Shown: positions 1 through 6,933 of the stretch, in pieces
Layout: each line of letters starts with the position of its first letter
Numbering within the stretch: position 1 is the first letter of the stretch
Source: RUG14300 sp964619685
GTDB lineage: Bacteria; Bacillota; Clostridia; Christensenellales; CAG-1252
NCBI GenBank assembly: GCA_964619685.1
Contig: CAZUET010000067.1
Location: 1-10,000, forward strand
DNA: 10,000 nt
Direction of reading: 5' to 3'
Position numbers and translations under genes: made by a program
The notes under the pieces: model-generated
Told to the model about the DNA's origin: nothing
Databases searched by the model: none
What the model saw: the letters and a program-made list of their open reading frames with translations, nothing else

Positions 1-53
1 ATATAACATATATTGTAGAGAAAAATATTTTTATCTTTTTTTTTTGTAATTGA

Positions 54-100
54 TAGAAAACCGTTTCAAAAATTTAATACAAAAAGCCTTGTCAAAACAA
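54..100 (-). promoter_or_regulatory. Possible leftward promoter with operator-like motif
   Basis: Reading the minus strand there is a weak -35 (TTGTTT, 95-100), a 17-nt spacer, a -10 (TTAAAT, 72-77), then 5 nt and the motif AAACGGTTTTCTA (54-66). The same 13 bases occur at 2940-2952, also exactly 5 nt after a -10 box. This matching geometry is the main support, because the -35 is poor. Any gene served would start left of the window. The promoter overlaps the hairpin terminator at 81-117, which is unusual but possible. The motif may be a site of the LacI-type regulator encoded at 212-1216; that is inference. Confidence 0.4.
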
Positions 101-117
101 ATTTAGCAAGGCTTTTT
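81..117. terminator. Bidirectional rho-independent terminator after the LacI gene
   Basis: An 11-bp perfect inverted repeat (AAAAAGCCTTG at 81-91, CAAGGCTTTTT at 107-117), extendable by one G-T pair, surrounds a loop of about 13-15 nt. It gives a T-run on either strand. It lies about 95 nt beyond the stop of the leftward LacI gene and can end that operon. It could equally end a rightward gene entering from the left. Confidence 0.8.
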
Positions 118-211
118 CTTTTTTAGTATTTTTCAATCACACTCGTAACATTTCATTACAAGTAAAAAAGTATATTTATAAGATATATCCTAAATATTTA
201 CGCAAAGTCTA

Positions 212-1216
212 TTACCTAACTATCTTTTTTACAGAGCTTCCGTAAACTATCTCACTTTCCAATAGTATCTGCGATTTCTTTTCTTTACCATCAATAAGAT
301 CTATCAATTCCTTTACTGCGGTTTGACCGAGCAACGCATAGTCCTGTCTTGCATAGCTTAGCGGTGGTTCAAACGTACCTGCATCCTTAGATCTACCAAG
401 GGAGAATACCGAAACATCCTCGCTGATTATCAGATTCTTCAATGTAGCTATACGGTATATTTGTTGAGCGACTATATCGTCACAAGTAATAAATATACTA
501 CCCTTTTCCACCTTACCGAATGCTTCTTCTATATTTTCCCCGAAAAAGACCGCCCTTGATAATATACGTCCCTCGTGAGATATTCCTTTTATTTGACAAG
601 CTTCGATAAAACCGTTAGTTCTATCTAACGAAATAGTCATCTCTTCACCGCTGTTTACAAGATAGATATTATCTAATCCCGACAACTCCATAAGCTTTAT
701 GGCTGTATTTTTGGCAAGTGCCAAGTTGTCGATATCTACATAACTAATCGAAGCTGAATTCTCAGGTCTACCAATCACTACAAAATTGATATGCTGAGAG
801 TCAAACTGCATTACACGTTCATCGTGTAAACACGGACTCATCATGATCGCTCCGTCTATAGGTGCACAGCCCTTACGAAGGGTATCAAGAAGCTTTTCTC
901 TATCAGAATTATAATACACCAAAAGCGAATAACCATGCAAGGATGCCTGCTTTATACACGAAACTATCAGGTTTTTATACATTTTTTGATCGATATCATC
1001 GCTATTTTCAAGCAACAATGCAATTATATTCGATTTTCTACTCGATAGCGCAGATGCATAAAAGTTAGGATGATAATCTAATTCCTCGCACGCTGCAAGT
1101 ACCTTTTCACGAAGCTCCGGACTAACATATTTTTTCCCTGTAAGTACATTAGAAACTGTCGATTTTACTACACCTGCTTTTTTCGCTACATCTGTAATGT
1201 TTACTATTTTATCCAT
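212..1216 (-). CDS. LacI-family transcriptional regulator
   Basis: This is a DNA-binding sugar-responsive regulator of 334 residues, the usual length for LacI/GalR proteins. Residues 6-27 form the helix-turn-helix (NITDVAKKAG, then STVSNVLTG). Residues 50-62 form the hinge region (HPNFYASALSSRKSN), where Ser replaces the Arg common in ARxL hinges but the minor-groove Leu is kept. The rest is a periplasmic-binding-protein-like effector domain with the expected landmarks: VDIDN, RTNGFIEA, the ITCDDIVAQQ region, and PLSYARQD near the end. It is the second gene of a leftward operon. Its ATG lies 2 nt after the stop of the GxGYxYP gene and its ribosome site is weak (AGGA touching the ATG), so translation is probably coupled. 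Likely targets are the divergent promoter at 2906-2934 and perhaps its own promoter. The effector is unknown; a mannoside or a phosphorylated product is inferred from the neighbours. Confidence 0.93.
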   Translation of the reverse strand: MDKIVNITDVAKKAGVVKSTVSNVLTGKKYVSPELREKVLAACEELDYHPNFYASALSSRKSNIIALLLENSDDIDQKMYKNLIVSCIKQASLHGYSLLVYYNSDREKLLDTLRKGCAPIDGAIMMSPCLHDERVMQFDSQHINFVVIGRPENSASISYVDIDNLALAKNTAIKLMELSGLDNIYLVNSGEEMTISLDRTNGFIEACQIKGISHEGRILSRAVFFGENIEEAFGKVEKGSIFITCDDIVAQQIYRIATLKNLIISEDVSVFSLGRSKDAGTFEPPLSYARQDYALLGQTAVKELIDLIDGKEKKSQILLESEIVYGSSVKKIVR

Positions 1217-1218
1217 TC

Positions 1219-2694
1219 CTATTTCTTTTCCAATACATTATTTTTATATAATTCAATAAGCTCATCCGCATACACAAGCTCGATATGAGGAGATAGCTTA
1301 GATACAAGATAGTCTATATTATCAACCGAGATCGTCCAAGGATGCACATTTATAACGGTGTATCCATCGTCTGTATCGGGTGATACCGGTAATGCATTTA
1401 TAATTTCGGAAAATTCGTCTATCCACGCCTTAGTAACATTCTTAGCATCCTCGCTCTTATGCCAGAAGGAATGCTTAACCGATATAAACGGCTTACCCAT
1501 AGAGGTAAATATCTTTCCTCTACCACCCTCGTAGAAGGATGGATCAAGCTCCCATATACCTCCCTTGATATTATCGAAGCGTGCATAATACGATAATCTA
1601 TTCTCGGTGCTTACAGCATCCTTAGTATTATTAATATCATCTAATAGACATACGACATCAAGATCAGAATTAGCCATTGCTTCCGCCGTCTGATTAGTGA
1701 ATTCACCGAGATGCTCGATAGGATATGCAAGCATATTGGAGTATCCTATACCCGAAACACCGCTGATAAAATAATCTTTTTTACCCGTTGTAAATATCTT
1801 CTTAGCAACAGTGGGACACAGCTTTGCAAGAGAGGGCGAAAATGTCCAACTCATTTTATAGTCCATAGGACTTCTCTGTCTTTGTCCGAATGTACTGTTA
1901 TGGGCAAATTCACGCTCTAACCACTGAATATTATCACCGTCACTAACTACAAGTGCCACATAATGCTTATTAGGAGCAATTTCGGTACGCTTTATATTTT
2001 GCTTTATCGTACAGGAACACTTACCTAAATAACTGTGATTCGATGACCAGTCCATAGGAATAACATAATCACCGTAGGTGGAAACATCGTTAACAAATGA
2101 AATCTCATCATCCGTCCAGCCATAAACGGGGATATTCTTATCTAAATAACTCAAGACTTCTTTACGGAATGCCCTATCGCTGTCACTTTGATCGGTGTAT
2201 ATACATGCCCACCTGTTACAAATAGAGAAATCTCTTAGCATCAAATGGAAATTACCACTCTTAACTACTTGATGAATAAGTGCCGTGCGTGATAACTTTT
2301 CCTTAACAGCATTGAATACGATACGCTGTCTTTCAGCCCTATCACCCTTGACCTCTGAAAGATCGTAGACGGTAGCAATGCCCAATGAATTAACCCTTTC
2401 AATCAACACTCTCGGCACACCTATGAGATCATATACCGCAGAGATGGTTGCAGCCATATTGATGGATACATCCTCGCAATCGAGATCAAAACATAAGGCA
2501 CCATCAAATTCATTCTTATATTGCTCTAAGAGTGTCCAAACAGATACTACCTCGTACGCTTCGTCAAGGTAATCCATGTAGTTATCTATGTCGATAAAAA
2601 CCTTAATATTCTTTCTATTGAGGATACCTTGAATAAACTGAGCAAGAGCAAATTCCGCATCATTCATATCCTTAGATCTAATCAATTTAACCAT
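1219..2694 (-). CDS. GxGYxYP-family putative glycoside hydrolase
   Basis: The predicted 491-residue protein resembles GxGYxYP proteins, a two-domain family annotated as putative glycoside hydrolases whose chemistry I do not know to be settled. The signature appears as GIGYSNMLAYP at residues 315-325, with the conserved acidic SDGDNIQW segment at 251-258 and MDWSSNH at 214-220. I see no signal peptide or membrane segment, so it should be cytoplasmic, unlike exported members. The start is placed at 2694, not at an in-frame ATG at 2728-2730: a strong CGGAGGTG ribosome site (2699-2706) lies just before 2694, and the upstream ATG overlaps the promoter -10. It is first in the leftward operon with the LacI gene and divergent from the GH38 gene, so a role on the same glycan is likely. 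The substrate cannot be read from the sequence. Confidence 0.8.
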   Translation of the reverse strand: MVKLIRSKDMNDAEFALAQFIQGILNRKNIKVFIDIDNYMDYLDEAYEVVSVWTLLEQYKNEFDGALCFDLDCEDVSINMAATISAVYDLIGVPRVLIERVNSLGIATVYDLSEVKGDRAERQRIVFNAVKEKLSRTALIHQVVKSGNFHLMLRDFSICNRWACIYTDQSDSDRAFRKEVLSYLDKNIPVYGWTDDEISFVNDVSTYGDYVIPMDWSSNHSYLGKCSCTIKQNIKRTEIAPNKHYVALVVSDGDNIQWLEREFAHNSTFGQRQRSPMDYKMSWTFSPSLAKLCPTVAKKIFTTGKKDYFISGVSGIGYSNMLAYPIEHLGEFTNQTAEAMANSDLDVVCLLDDINNTKDAVSTENRLSYYARFDNIKGGIWELDPSFYEGGRGKIFTSMGKPFISVKHSFWHKSEDAKNVTKAWIDEFSEIINALPVSPDTDDGYTVINVHPWTISVDNIDYLVSKLSPHIELVYADELIELYKNNVLEKK

Positions 2695-2698
2695 AAAA

Positions 2699-2706
2699 CA
2701 CCTCCG
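2699..2706 (-). promoter_or_regulatory. Ribosome binding site that sets the GxGYxYP start
   Basis: The minus strand reads CGGAGGTG followed by TTTT and ATG. GGAGG is 6 nt from the ATG at 2692-2694, near ideal. This favours the shorter protein over a start 12 codons upstream. Confidence 0.85.
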
Positions 2707-2728
2707 TGTCTTTTGTTTTGTTATAAAC

Positions 2729-2757
2729 ATTATATAGCCACGATTTTAAAAAGTAAA
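2729..2757 (-). promoter_or_regulatory. Promoter of the GxGYxYP-LacI operon
   Basis: On the minus strand there is a -35 TTTACT (2752-2757), a 17-nt spacer and a consensus -10 TATAAT (2729-2734). The predicted transcript start is near 2722, giving a leader of about 28 nt ahead of the ATG at 2694. No copy of the 13-nt operator motif overlaps this promoter. A shorter similar sequence, GAAACGATA, lies upstream at 2772-2780. Confidence 0.75.
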
Positions 2758-2771
2758 GCCCTTTTGACTAA

Positions 2772-2834
2772 TATCGTTTCAAAAAAAAGTTTTTCTCGTC
2801 CGTACTAAGCATTATATATTTGTCGCAAACGATA
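2772..2834. promoter_or_regulatory. Inverted pair of AAACGATA boxes between the divergent promoters
   Basis: AAACGATA occurs on the plus strand at 2827-2834 and on the minus strand at 2779-2772. Both start with AAACG, as does the operator-like motif at 2940-2952. They could be secondary regulator sites upstream of the leftward promoter. An 8-bp match in AT-rich DNA is weak evidence. Confidence 0.25.
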
Positions 2835-2854
2835 ATTGCTTTCAATTACATGCG

Positions 2855-2901
2855 AAAAAAAGCGTAAAAAAAACACATAAAAAAGAAAAAAGTTTTAAAA
2901 A
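2855..2901. promoter_or_regulatory. A-tract array upstream of the GH38 promoter
   Basis: Five A-runs (2855-2861, 2866-2873, 2879-2884, 2886-2891, 2897-2901) lie just upstream of the -35 at 2906, with centres about 7 to 12 nt apart. Such runs can act as an UP element for RNA polymerase alpha subunits and can bend DNA when roughly helically phased. The phasing here is imperfect. Confidence 0.4.
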
Positions 2902-2905
2902 GCTA

Positions 2906-2934
2906 TTTACAAATCAATTTCTTTGTGATAAAAT
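2906..2934 (+). promoter_or_regulatory. Promoter of the GH38-HAD operon
   Basis: A -35 TTTACA (2906-2911), a 17-nt spacer and a -10 TAAAAT (2929-2934) predict transcription starting near 2941. The leader is about 57 nt. The operator-like motif at 2940-2952 covers the predicted start. Confidence 0.75.
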
Positions 2935-2939
2935 AAAAA

Positions 2940-2952
2940 AAACGGTTTTCTA
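2940..2952 (+). promoter_or_regulatory. Candidate LacI-family operator at the transcription start
   Basis: AAACGGTTTTCTA contains, with one upstream A, the odd-centred palindrome AAAAC-G-GTTTT. LacI-family operators are typically palindromes with a CG-type centre. Its place right at the predicted start of the GH38 transcript is classic for repression, and the same 13 bases recur at 54-66 in the same spacing to a -10. Binding by the 212-1216 regulator is inference. Confidence 0.55.
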
Positions 2953-2983
2953 AACTGCGTTTACGATGCCGTTATATATATTT

Positions 2984-2990
2984 AAGGAGA
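2984..2990 (+). promoter_or_regulatory. Ribosome binding site of the GH38 gene
   Basis: AAGGAGA lies 7 nt before the ATG at 2998, a strong site that supports this start. Confidence 0.88.
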
Positions 2991-2997
2991 TATATAC

Positions 2998-5835
2998 ATG
3001 GAGAAAAGAATAGTACATTTGATTTCCGGAACCCATTGGGACCGTGAGTGGCGACACACTGCCGAGCAAAGTAAGCTTCGTTTGGCAGATCTTATGGATA
3101 ATATCATCGATATTCTTGAGAATAAACCAAGCTATGAGTGTTTCTGCGTCGATGGCGGTACTATAGTCCTCGAGGACTATTTCACCATTCGTCCCGAAAA
3201 CAAGGAGCGTGTTAAAAAGCTTATCGAAAATGGTAGAATGATCATCGTTAACTGGTATACACTACCAGAAACAAATACCGTTGCACCCGAGGCTCTTATC
3301 AGAAACCTCATACTCGGTCATAGAATGGCTAAGGAATTCGGTGGCGGTATGAAATCCGGTTACACCGCTACTTCTTATGGTCAACCCTCTCAATTACCAC
3401 AGCTTTACCGTGGTTTCGGTATAGAAAATGCAATTTTCTACCGTGGTACAAATAAGCATGTCCTCACCCCTCTATTTAATTGGGAAGGCGCTGACGGTAG
3501 CGTATTGACAACTTTACGCACATTTGACGAAGTTACCCGTACTAACTGGTTCTTCTATGTTCACGGACCTGCTGTAATGGGTAAGGGTCTAAAGGATCTT
3601 AGTTATAAGTATAATCCCGAAGAATTACCTGCTCACATGGCTGATATGAAATCTTACGAAAAGGCTTTCACTCTTCTCCATGAGGATTTCGACTATATCC
3701 ATGACCAAAAAGTTCTTAAGAATTCACTTGATAATCTTCTTGCTCAAGCTGAACCATATAAGATTGGTAACGATATTCTTGCACTCAATATGGAAGATAA
3801 TGACGAGCCTTATAGATATTTACCCGAACTTATCGACGATATGAATGCAATCTATCCCGATGTAGAGATTGTTCAAGAAAGCATGGATGAATATATGGCT
3901 AAAATCTCTGCTAACGAGGATTATCAAAGAGCTACTCATCACGGAGAGCTTCGTTATACTACTATGGAGTATAATAACTTCAATGCTCTTCTCGGTGCTA
4001 CCCACTCTTCTCGTATCAAGATTAAGCTTTATAATGACGATGTAGAAAATAACCTTATCAACTTGGCTGAGCCTCTTTCATCCTATGCAAGCATCTACGG
4101 TAAGAGATACCCCACTACTAATATCAATAGAGCTTGGGAGTTCTTACTTAAAAACCATGCTCACGATAGTATCTGCGGTGCTGCTGTTGACCGTGCTCAC
4201 GAGGATATGATGTATAATTTCTCGCTCGCTAAGACGGTTGCAGAGGAATGTACTAATAGAAGCGTTATCGCTCTTTCCGGTAAGATCGATACTCTTACAT
4301 CATTCAAGCCCAACGACTACTCGTTAACACTTTTCAATACCCTTCCTTATGCAAGAGAAGAGGTAATCGAGGTCGTTGTAGATACCCCAAGATTTAAGAC
4401 TACACTCGGTGATATCGGTCTTGGCGGTGCAAGCCAACTCGACGATTACTACGATATCGTTGATGAAAACGGTAACATAATCGAAAGCGTCGAATTATCT
4501 AAAGATGATATTTCAATAGGCGTTGAGCGTGAACTCGATACTAAGGCTATCAAATTCGATGCTAAGCGTCGTCACATCCTTATTAAGGTTGCTCTACCTC
4601 AAAACGGATATAGAACTATCGCAGTAAGAATGCGTGAACCTGAATATGCATATCATCCAGAGATTATGGATAACAGAAAGCTTATCGCTCGTGAGGGCGG
4701 TACACTTGAGAATGAATTCCTCAAGGTTACAATCCACTCAAACGGTACATTCTCACTCCTCGATAAGACAACAGGCAGAATTATGGAAAACATGCACTAC
4801 TTTACCGATTCCGGCGAGGTAGGCTCCGCTCATATTTCTAATATTCCAAGAAGAAACGCTATCTATACCTCTCATGGTGCTGTTGCTAATATCACAATGC
4901 TCGAAAGCAATACACTTCGTGGTAGCTTTAGAATAGATCTCAAGATGACTCTTCCTGCCGCTGCAACTATCAACGGTCAAGATAGAACTCGTGAGATGAA
5001 GGAACTTCCTATAAGTACCGTTATTACCCTTGAAAAGGGTTCTAAACACCTCAAGCTACATACAAAGCTTACCAACGAGATTCGTGACCATAAACTTACA
5101 ATGCATTTCCCCAGCGGAATATCCGGTGCCGATTTTGTAGATGTAGAAAGTGCTTGGGATATTGCTACCCGTACAATTAAATGGCGTGACCATAAGGATA
5201 ACGCAGAGGCATTCCCTGCATTCCAACCTATGCAAAACTTCTTGGACGTTTCTGACGGTAAGGACGGTCTTGCTATAATGACTAAGGGTCTTCGTGAATA
5301 CGAAATCTGCGACGATGACGAAAGAACTATCAAAATCACCCTCATTCGTACACAGCGTGCTTATATGACCGCTAATAATAATATGACAGTTGAGGAACTT
5401 GATAAGTATACCGGACAACATAGCTTCGGAACCCTTGAATACGAATATGCTATCTATCCGCACCAAGGAAAGTGGAACGAAGCAGATGTTATCAATGAAG
5501 CATATGCATTCAAGGTACCTGTAAAGGCAGTTCAAGGCGTTCCTCATGTTGGCGAATTACCCTGCTCTGCAAGCTTTATCAGCATCAATCAAGAAAAGAA
5601 GGTCCTCATCTCTGCTCTTAAACAATCGGAAGACGGCGAAGGTACCATACTTAGAGTTTGGAATACAACAGGCGAAACACTTCCTTTGGAAGTAAGCACA
5701 ATCCTTCCTGTGGTTTCCGTTGAAAGAGTTCACCTTGACGAATCTAACCCCGAGGCTTTGGCTTTCAATAACGGTAAATTCGCTATTGACCTATTACCTC
5801 ATAAGATTGAAACATTTAAGATTATAACAAAATGA
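2998..5835 (+). CDS. GH38 alpha-mannosidase family protein with altered active site
   Basis: GH38 enzymes hydrolyse alpha-mannosides with a zinc-dependent retaining mechanism. The 945-residue length is usual for bacterial members. Seen: the N-terminal THWDREW motif (zinc ligands H13, D15), NHAHDSICGA (H389-D390, the C-terminal zinc His region), LPQLYRGFGIENAIFYRG, and a long beta-rich C-terminal half. No signal peptide is present, so it is cytoplasmic. Odd: the loop that in relatives reads PDSFGQ, whose Asp is both nucleophile and zinc ligand, here reads TATSYGQ, with Thr125 in the Asp position. The usual PWYxxPD segment reads NWYTLPE (85-91), and the usual NGxDHxxP segment reads NMEDNDEP (264-271), keeping D267 as the likely acid/base. 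It may be a divergent subfamily with other chemistry, or inactive on simple mannosides. Its stop overlaps the HAD start (ATGA). Confidence 0.9.
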   Translation: MEKRIVHLISGTHWDREWRHTAEQSKLRLADLMDNIIDILENKPSYECFCVDGGTIVLEDYFTIRPENKERVKKLIENGRMIIVNWYTLPETNTVAPEALIRNLILGHRMAKEFGGGMKSGYTATSYGQPSQLPQLYRGFGIENAIFYRGTNKHVLTPLFNWEGADGSVLTTLRTFDEVTRTNWFFYVHGPAVMGKGLKDLSYKYNPEELPAHMADMKSYEKAFTLLHEDFDYIHDQKVLKNSLDNLLAQAEPYKIGNDILALNMEDNDEPYRYLPELIDDMNAIYPDVEIVQESMDEYMAKISANEDYQRATHHGELRYTTMEYNNFNALLGATHSSRIKIKLYNDDVENNLINLAEPLSSYASIYGKRYPTTNINRAWEFLLKNHAHDSICGAAVDRAHEDMMYNFSLAKTVAEECTNRSVIALSGKIDTLTSFKPNDYSLTLFNTLPYAREEVIEVVVDTPRFKTTLGDIGLGGASQLDDYYDIVDENGNIIESVELSKDDISIGVERELDTKAIKFDAKRRHILIKVALPQNGYRTIAVRMREPEYAYHPEIMDNRKLIAREGGTLENEFLKVTIHSNGTFSLLDKTTGRIMENMHYFTDSGEVGSAHISNIPRRNAIYTSHGAVANITMLESNTLRGSFRIDLKMTLPAAATINGQDRTREMKELPISTVITLEKGSKHLKLHTKLTNEIRDHKLTMHFPSGISGADFVDVESAWDIATRTIKWRDHKDNAEAFPAFQPMQNFLDVSDGKDGLAIMTKGLREYEICDDDERTIKITLIRTQRAYMTANNNMTVEELDKYTGQHSFGTLEYEYAIYPHQGKWNEADVINEAYAFKVPVKAVQGVPHVGELPCSASFISINQEKKVLISALKQSEDGEGTILRVWNTTGETLPLEVSTILPVVSVERVHLDESNPEALAFNNGKFAIDLLPHKIETFKIITK

Positions 5836-6815
5836 GTAAATTCGTAATTCCTAATTTAGGCAGTTTCGATGAAGACTGCGGTCTAAAAAATATTAAGCAT
5901 TGTAGTGACGGAGTATTTTCCGAGGGTGTAAACGGTGTAAAAGCCGTTTATGCTACCGGAGACGGCAAGGTCGAATTCATTTGCTTTGAAAACGCTACAC
6001 TCTGCTATGTTCTATCCGCAATGGGCTATACCGCTTATTATCCACTCCGTAAAACAGAGCTTAAAAAGCCTGTAAAGGCTGTATTAATGGATCTTGACGG
6101 TACTAGCGTAAGAAGTGAAGAGTTTTGGATATGGATAATTCAAAAATCTATTTCTTCACTTATGGACGATCCCGATTTTACATTGGAAGAAGCAGACCTA
6201 CCACATGTATCAGGTCATTCCGTTTCGGAGCATTTACAATACTGCATCAATAAGTATTGCCCCGATAAAAAGCTTGAGGATGCAAGAGATTTTTACTTCC
6301 AGCATACCCACTACGAAATGAATGAAATTATGGAAGGCAGAGGTAAGGAGGGTGCCTTTACTCCATCTAAAGGTTTAAAGGAATTCTTATTAAAGCTTAA
6401 AGCTAATAACATAAAGATCGGATTGGTAACAAGTGGTCTTTATGAAAAGGCTTGGCCTGAAATATTATCGGCATTCAACACACTTGATATGGGTGATCCT
6501 AAGCAATTCTACGATGCTTCTATTTCGGCAGGATTTCCACTCCGTAAGGGTTCTGTAGGTACTCTCGGTGAACTTTCACCTAAGCCACATCCTTGGCTAT
6601 ATGCAGAGACCTGCTCTGTCGGTCTTGGCATTCCCATTGAGGAAAGATCTCATGTTGTTGGTATTGAAGATAGCGGTGCAGGTGTATGCAGTATTAGACT
6701 TGCAGGATATAACACTATCGGCTTCGGCGGAGGCAATATCGAAAGAAGCGGTACTAAGCCACTTTGCGATTACTTCGCAAACACATTTGAAGAGATCTGG
6801 GATTACATCAAGTAA
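5832..6815 (+). CDS. HAD-superfamily phosphatase or phosphomutase with N-terminal extension
   Basis: The C-terminal part (about 82-327) is a HAD hydrolase of the beta-phosphoglucomutase/phosphatase type. Motif I is MDLDGT (D87 nucleophile, D89), motif II is LVTSG (T200-S201), the motif III Lys is in SPKPHP (K251), and motif IV is GIEDSGAG (E279, D280). A helical cap lies between motifs I and II (about 95-190). The substrate should be a sugar phosphate or similar metabolite in the cytoplasm. The first 80 residues precede motif I, which usually starts within the first 10-15 residues, and I do not recognise this extension. The ATG overlaps the mannosidase stop by 4 nt and no strong ribosome site precedes it, so the two proteins are probably made in coupled amounts and share a pathway. 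Dephosphorylation of a phosphosugar or a mannose-phosphate mutase step are both possible. Confidence 0.87.
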   Translation: MSKFVIPNLGSFDEDCGLKNIKHCSDGVFSEGVNGVKAVYATGDGKVEFICFENATLCYVLSAMGYTAYYPLRKTELKKPVKAVLMDLDGTSVRSEEFWIWIIQKSISSLMDDPDFTLEEADLPHVSGHSVSEHLQYCINKYCPDKKLEDARDFYFQHTHYEMNEIMEGRGKEGAFTPSKGLKEFLLKLKANNIKIGLVTSGLYEKAWPEILSAFNTLDMGDPKQFYDASISAGFPLRKGSVGTLGELSPKPHPWLYAETCSVGLGIPIEERSHVVGIEDSGAGVCSIRLAGYNTIGFGGGNIERSGTKPLCDYFANTFEEIWDYIK

Positions 6816-6858
6816 CCCTCTCATTATATTCTCGCTCCTTTAAAATTTTTTTTCAACC

Positions 6859-6904
6859 AAAAAAAAACTGTCCACTCGGATTGTCCGATGGGCAGTTTTT
6901 TTTA
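6859..6904. terminator. Bidirectional terminator between convergent operons
   Basis: An A-run (6859-6867) leads into a hairpin whose arms are ACTGTCCACTCGGA (6867-6880) and TCCGATGGGCAGT (6884-6896), with a TTG loop, one bulged C and one G-T pair. A run of eight T follows (6896-6903). The A-run gives the T-tail on the minus strand. It ends the rightward GH38-HAD transcript 44 nt after its stop and the leftward transcript 30 nt after its stop. Confidence 0.92.
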
Positions 6905-6933
6905 TTAGTTATTCTATTTTTTTAGTTAAGTTA

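Noticed and set aside
90..95. Minus-strand TTGACA as the -35 of the leftward promoter
   Set aside because: Only 12 nt separate it from the TTAAAT -10, too short. It is also part of the terminator hairpin region.
2695..2730. Alternative start of the GxGYxYP protein 12 codons upstream (ATG at 2728-2730)
   Set aside because: That ATG overlaps the promoter -10 and lies upstream of the predicted transcript start, while a strong ribosome site precedes the ATG at 2692-2694.
2815..2845. Second leftward promoter (TATAAT at 2813-2818) and a catabolite-repression site around 2821-2836
   Set aside because: The matching -35 would be GCAATT, a poor fit, and the sequence does not fit the cre consensus well enough.
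4977..5547. Antisense open frames (122 and 163 codons) within the GH38 gene
   Set aside because: They lie opposite a motif-bearing GH38 reading frame, lack ribosome sites and resemble no family.
6568..6843. Open frames on both strands over the end of the HAD gene
   Set aside because: The HAD frame carries motifs III and IV here. The other frames have no ribosome site or recognisable protein character.
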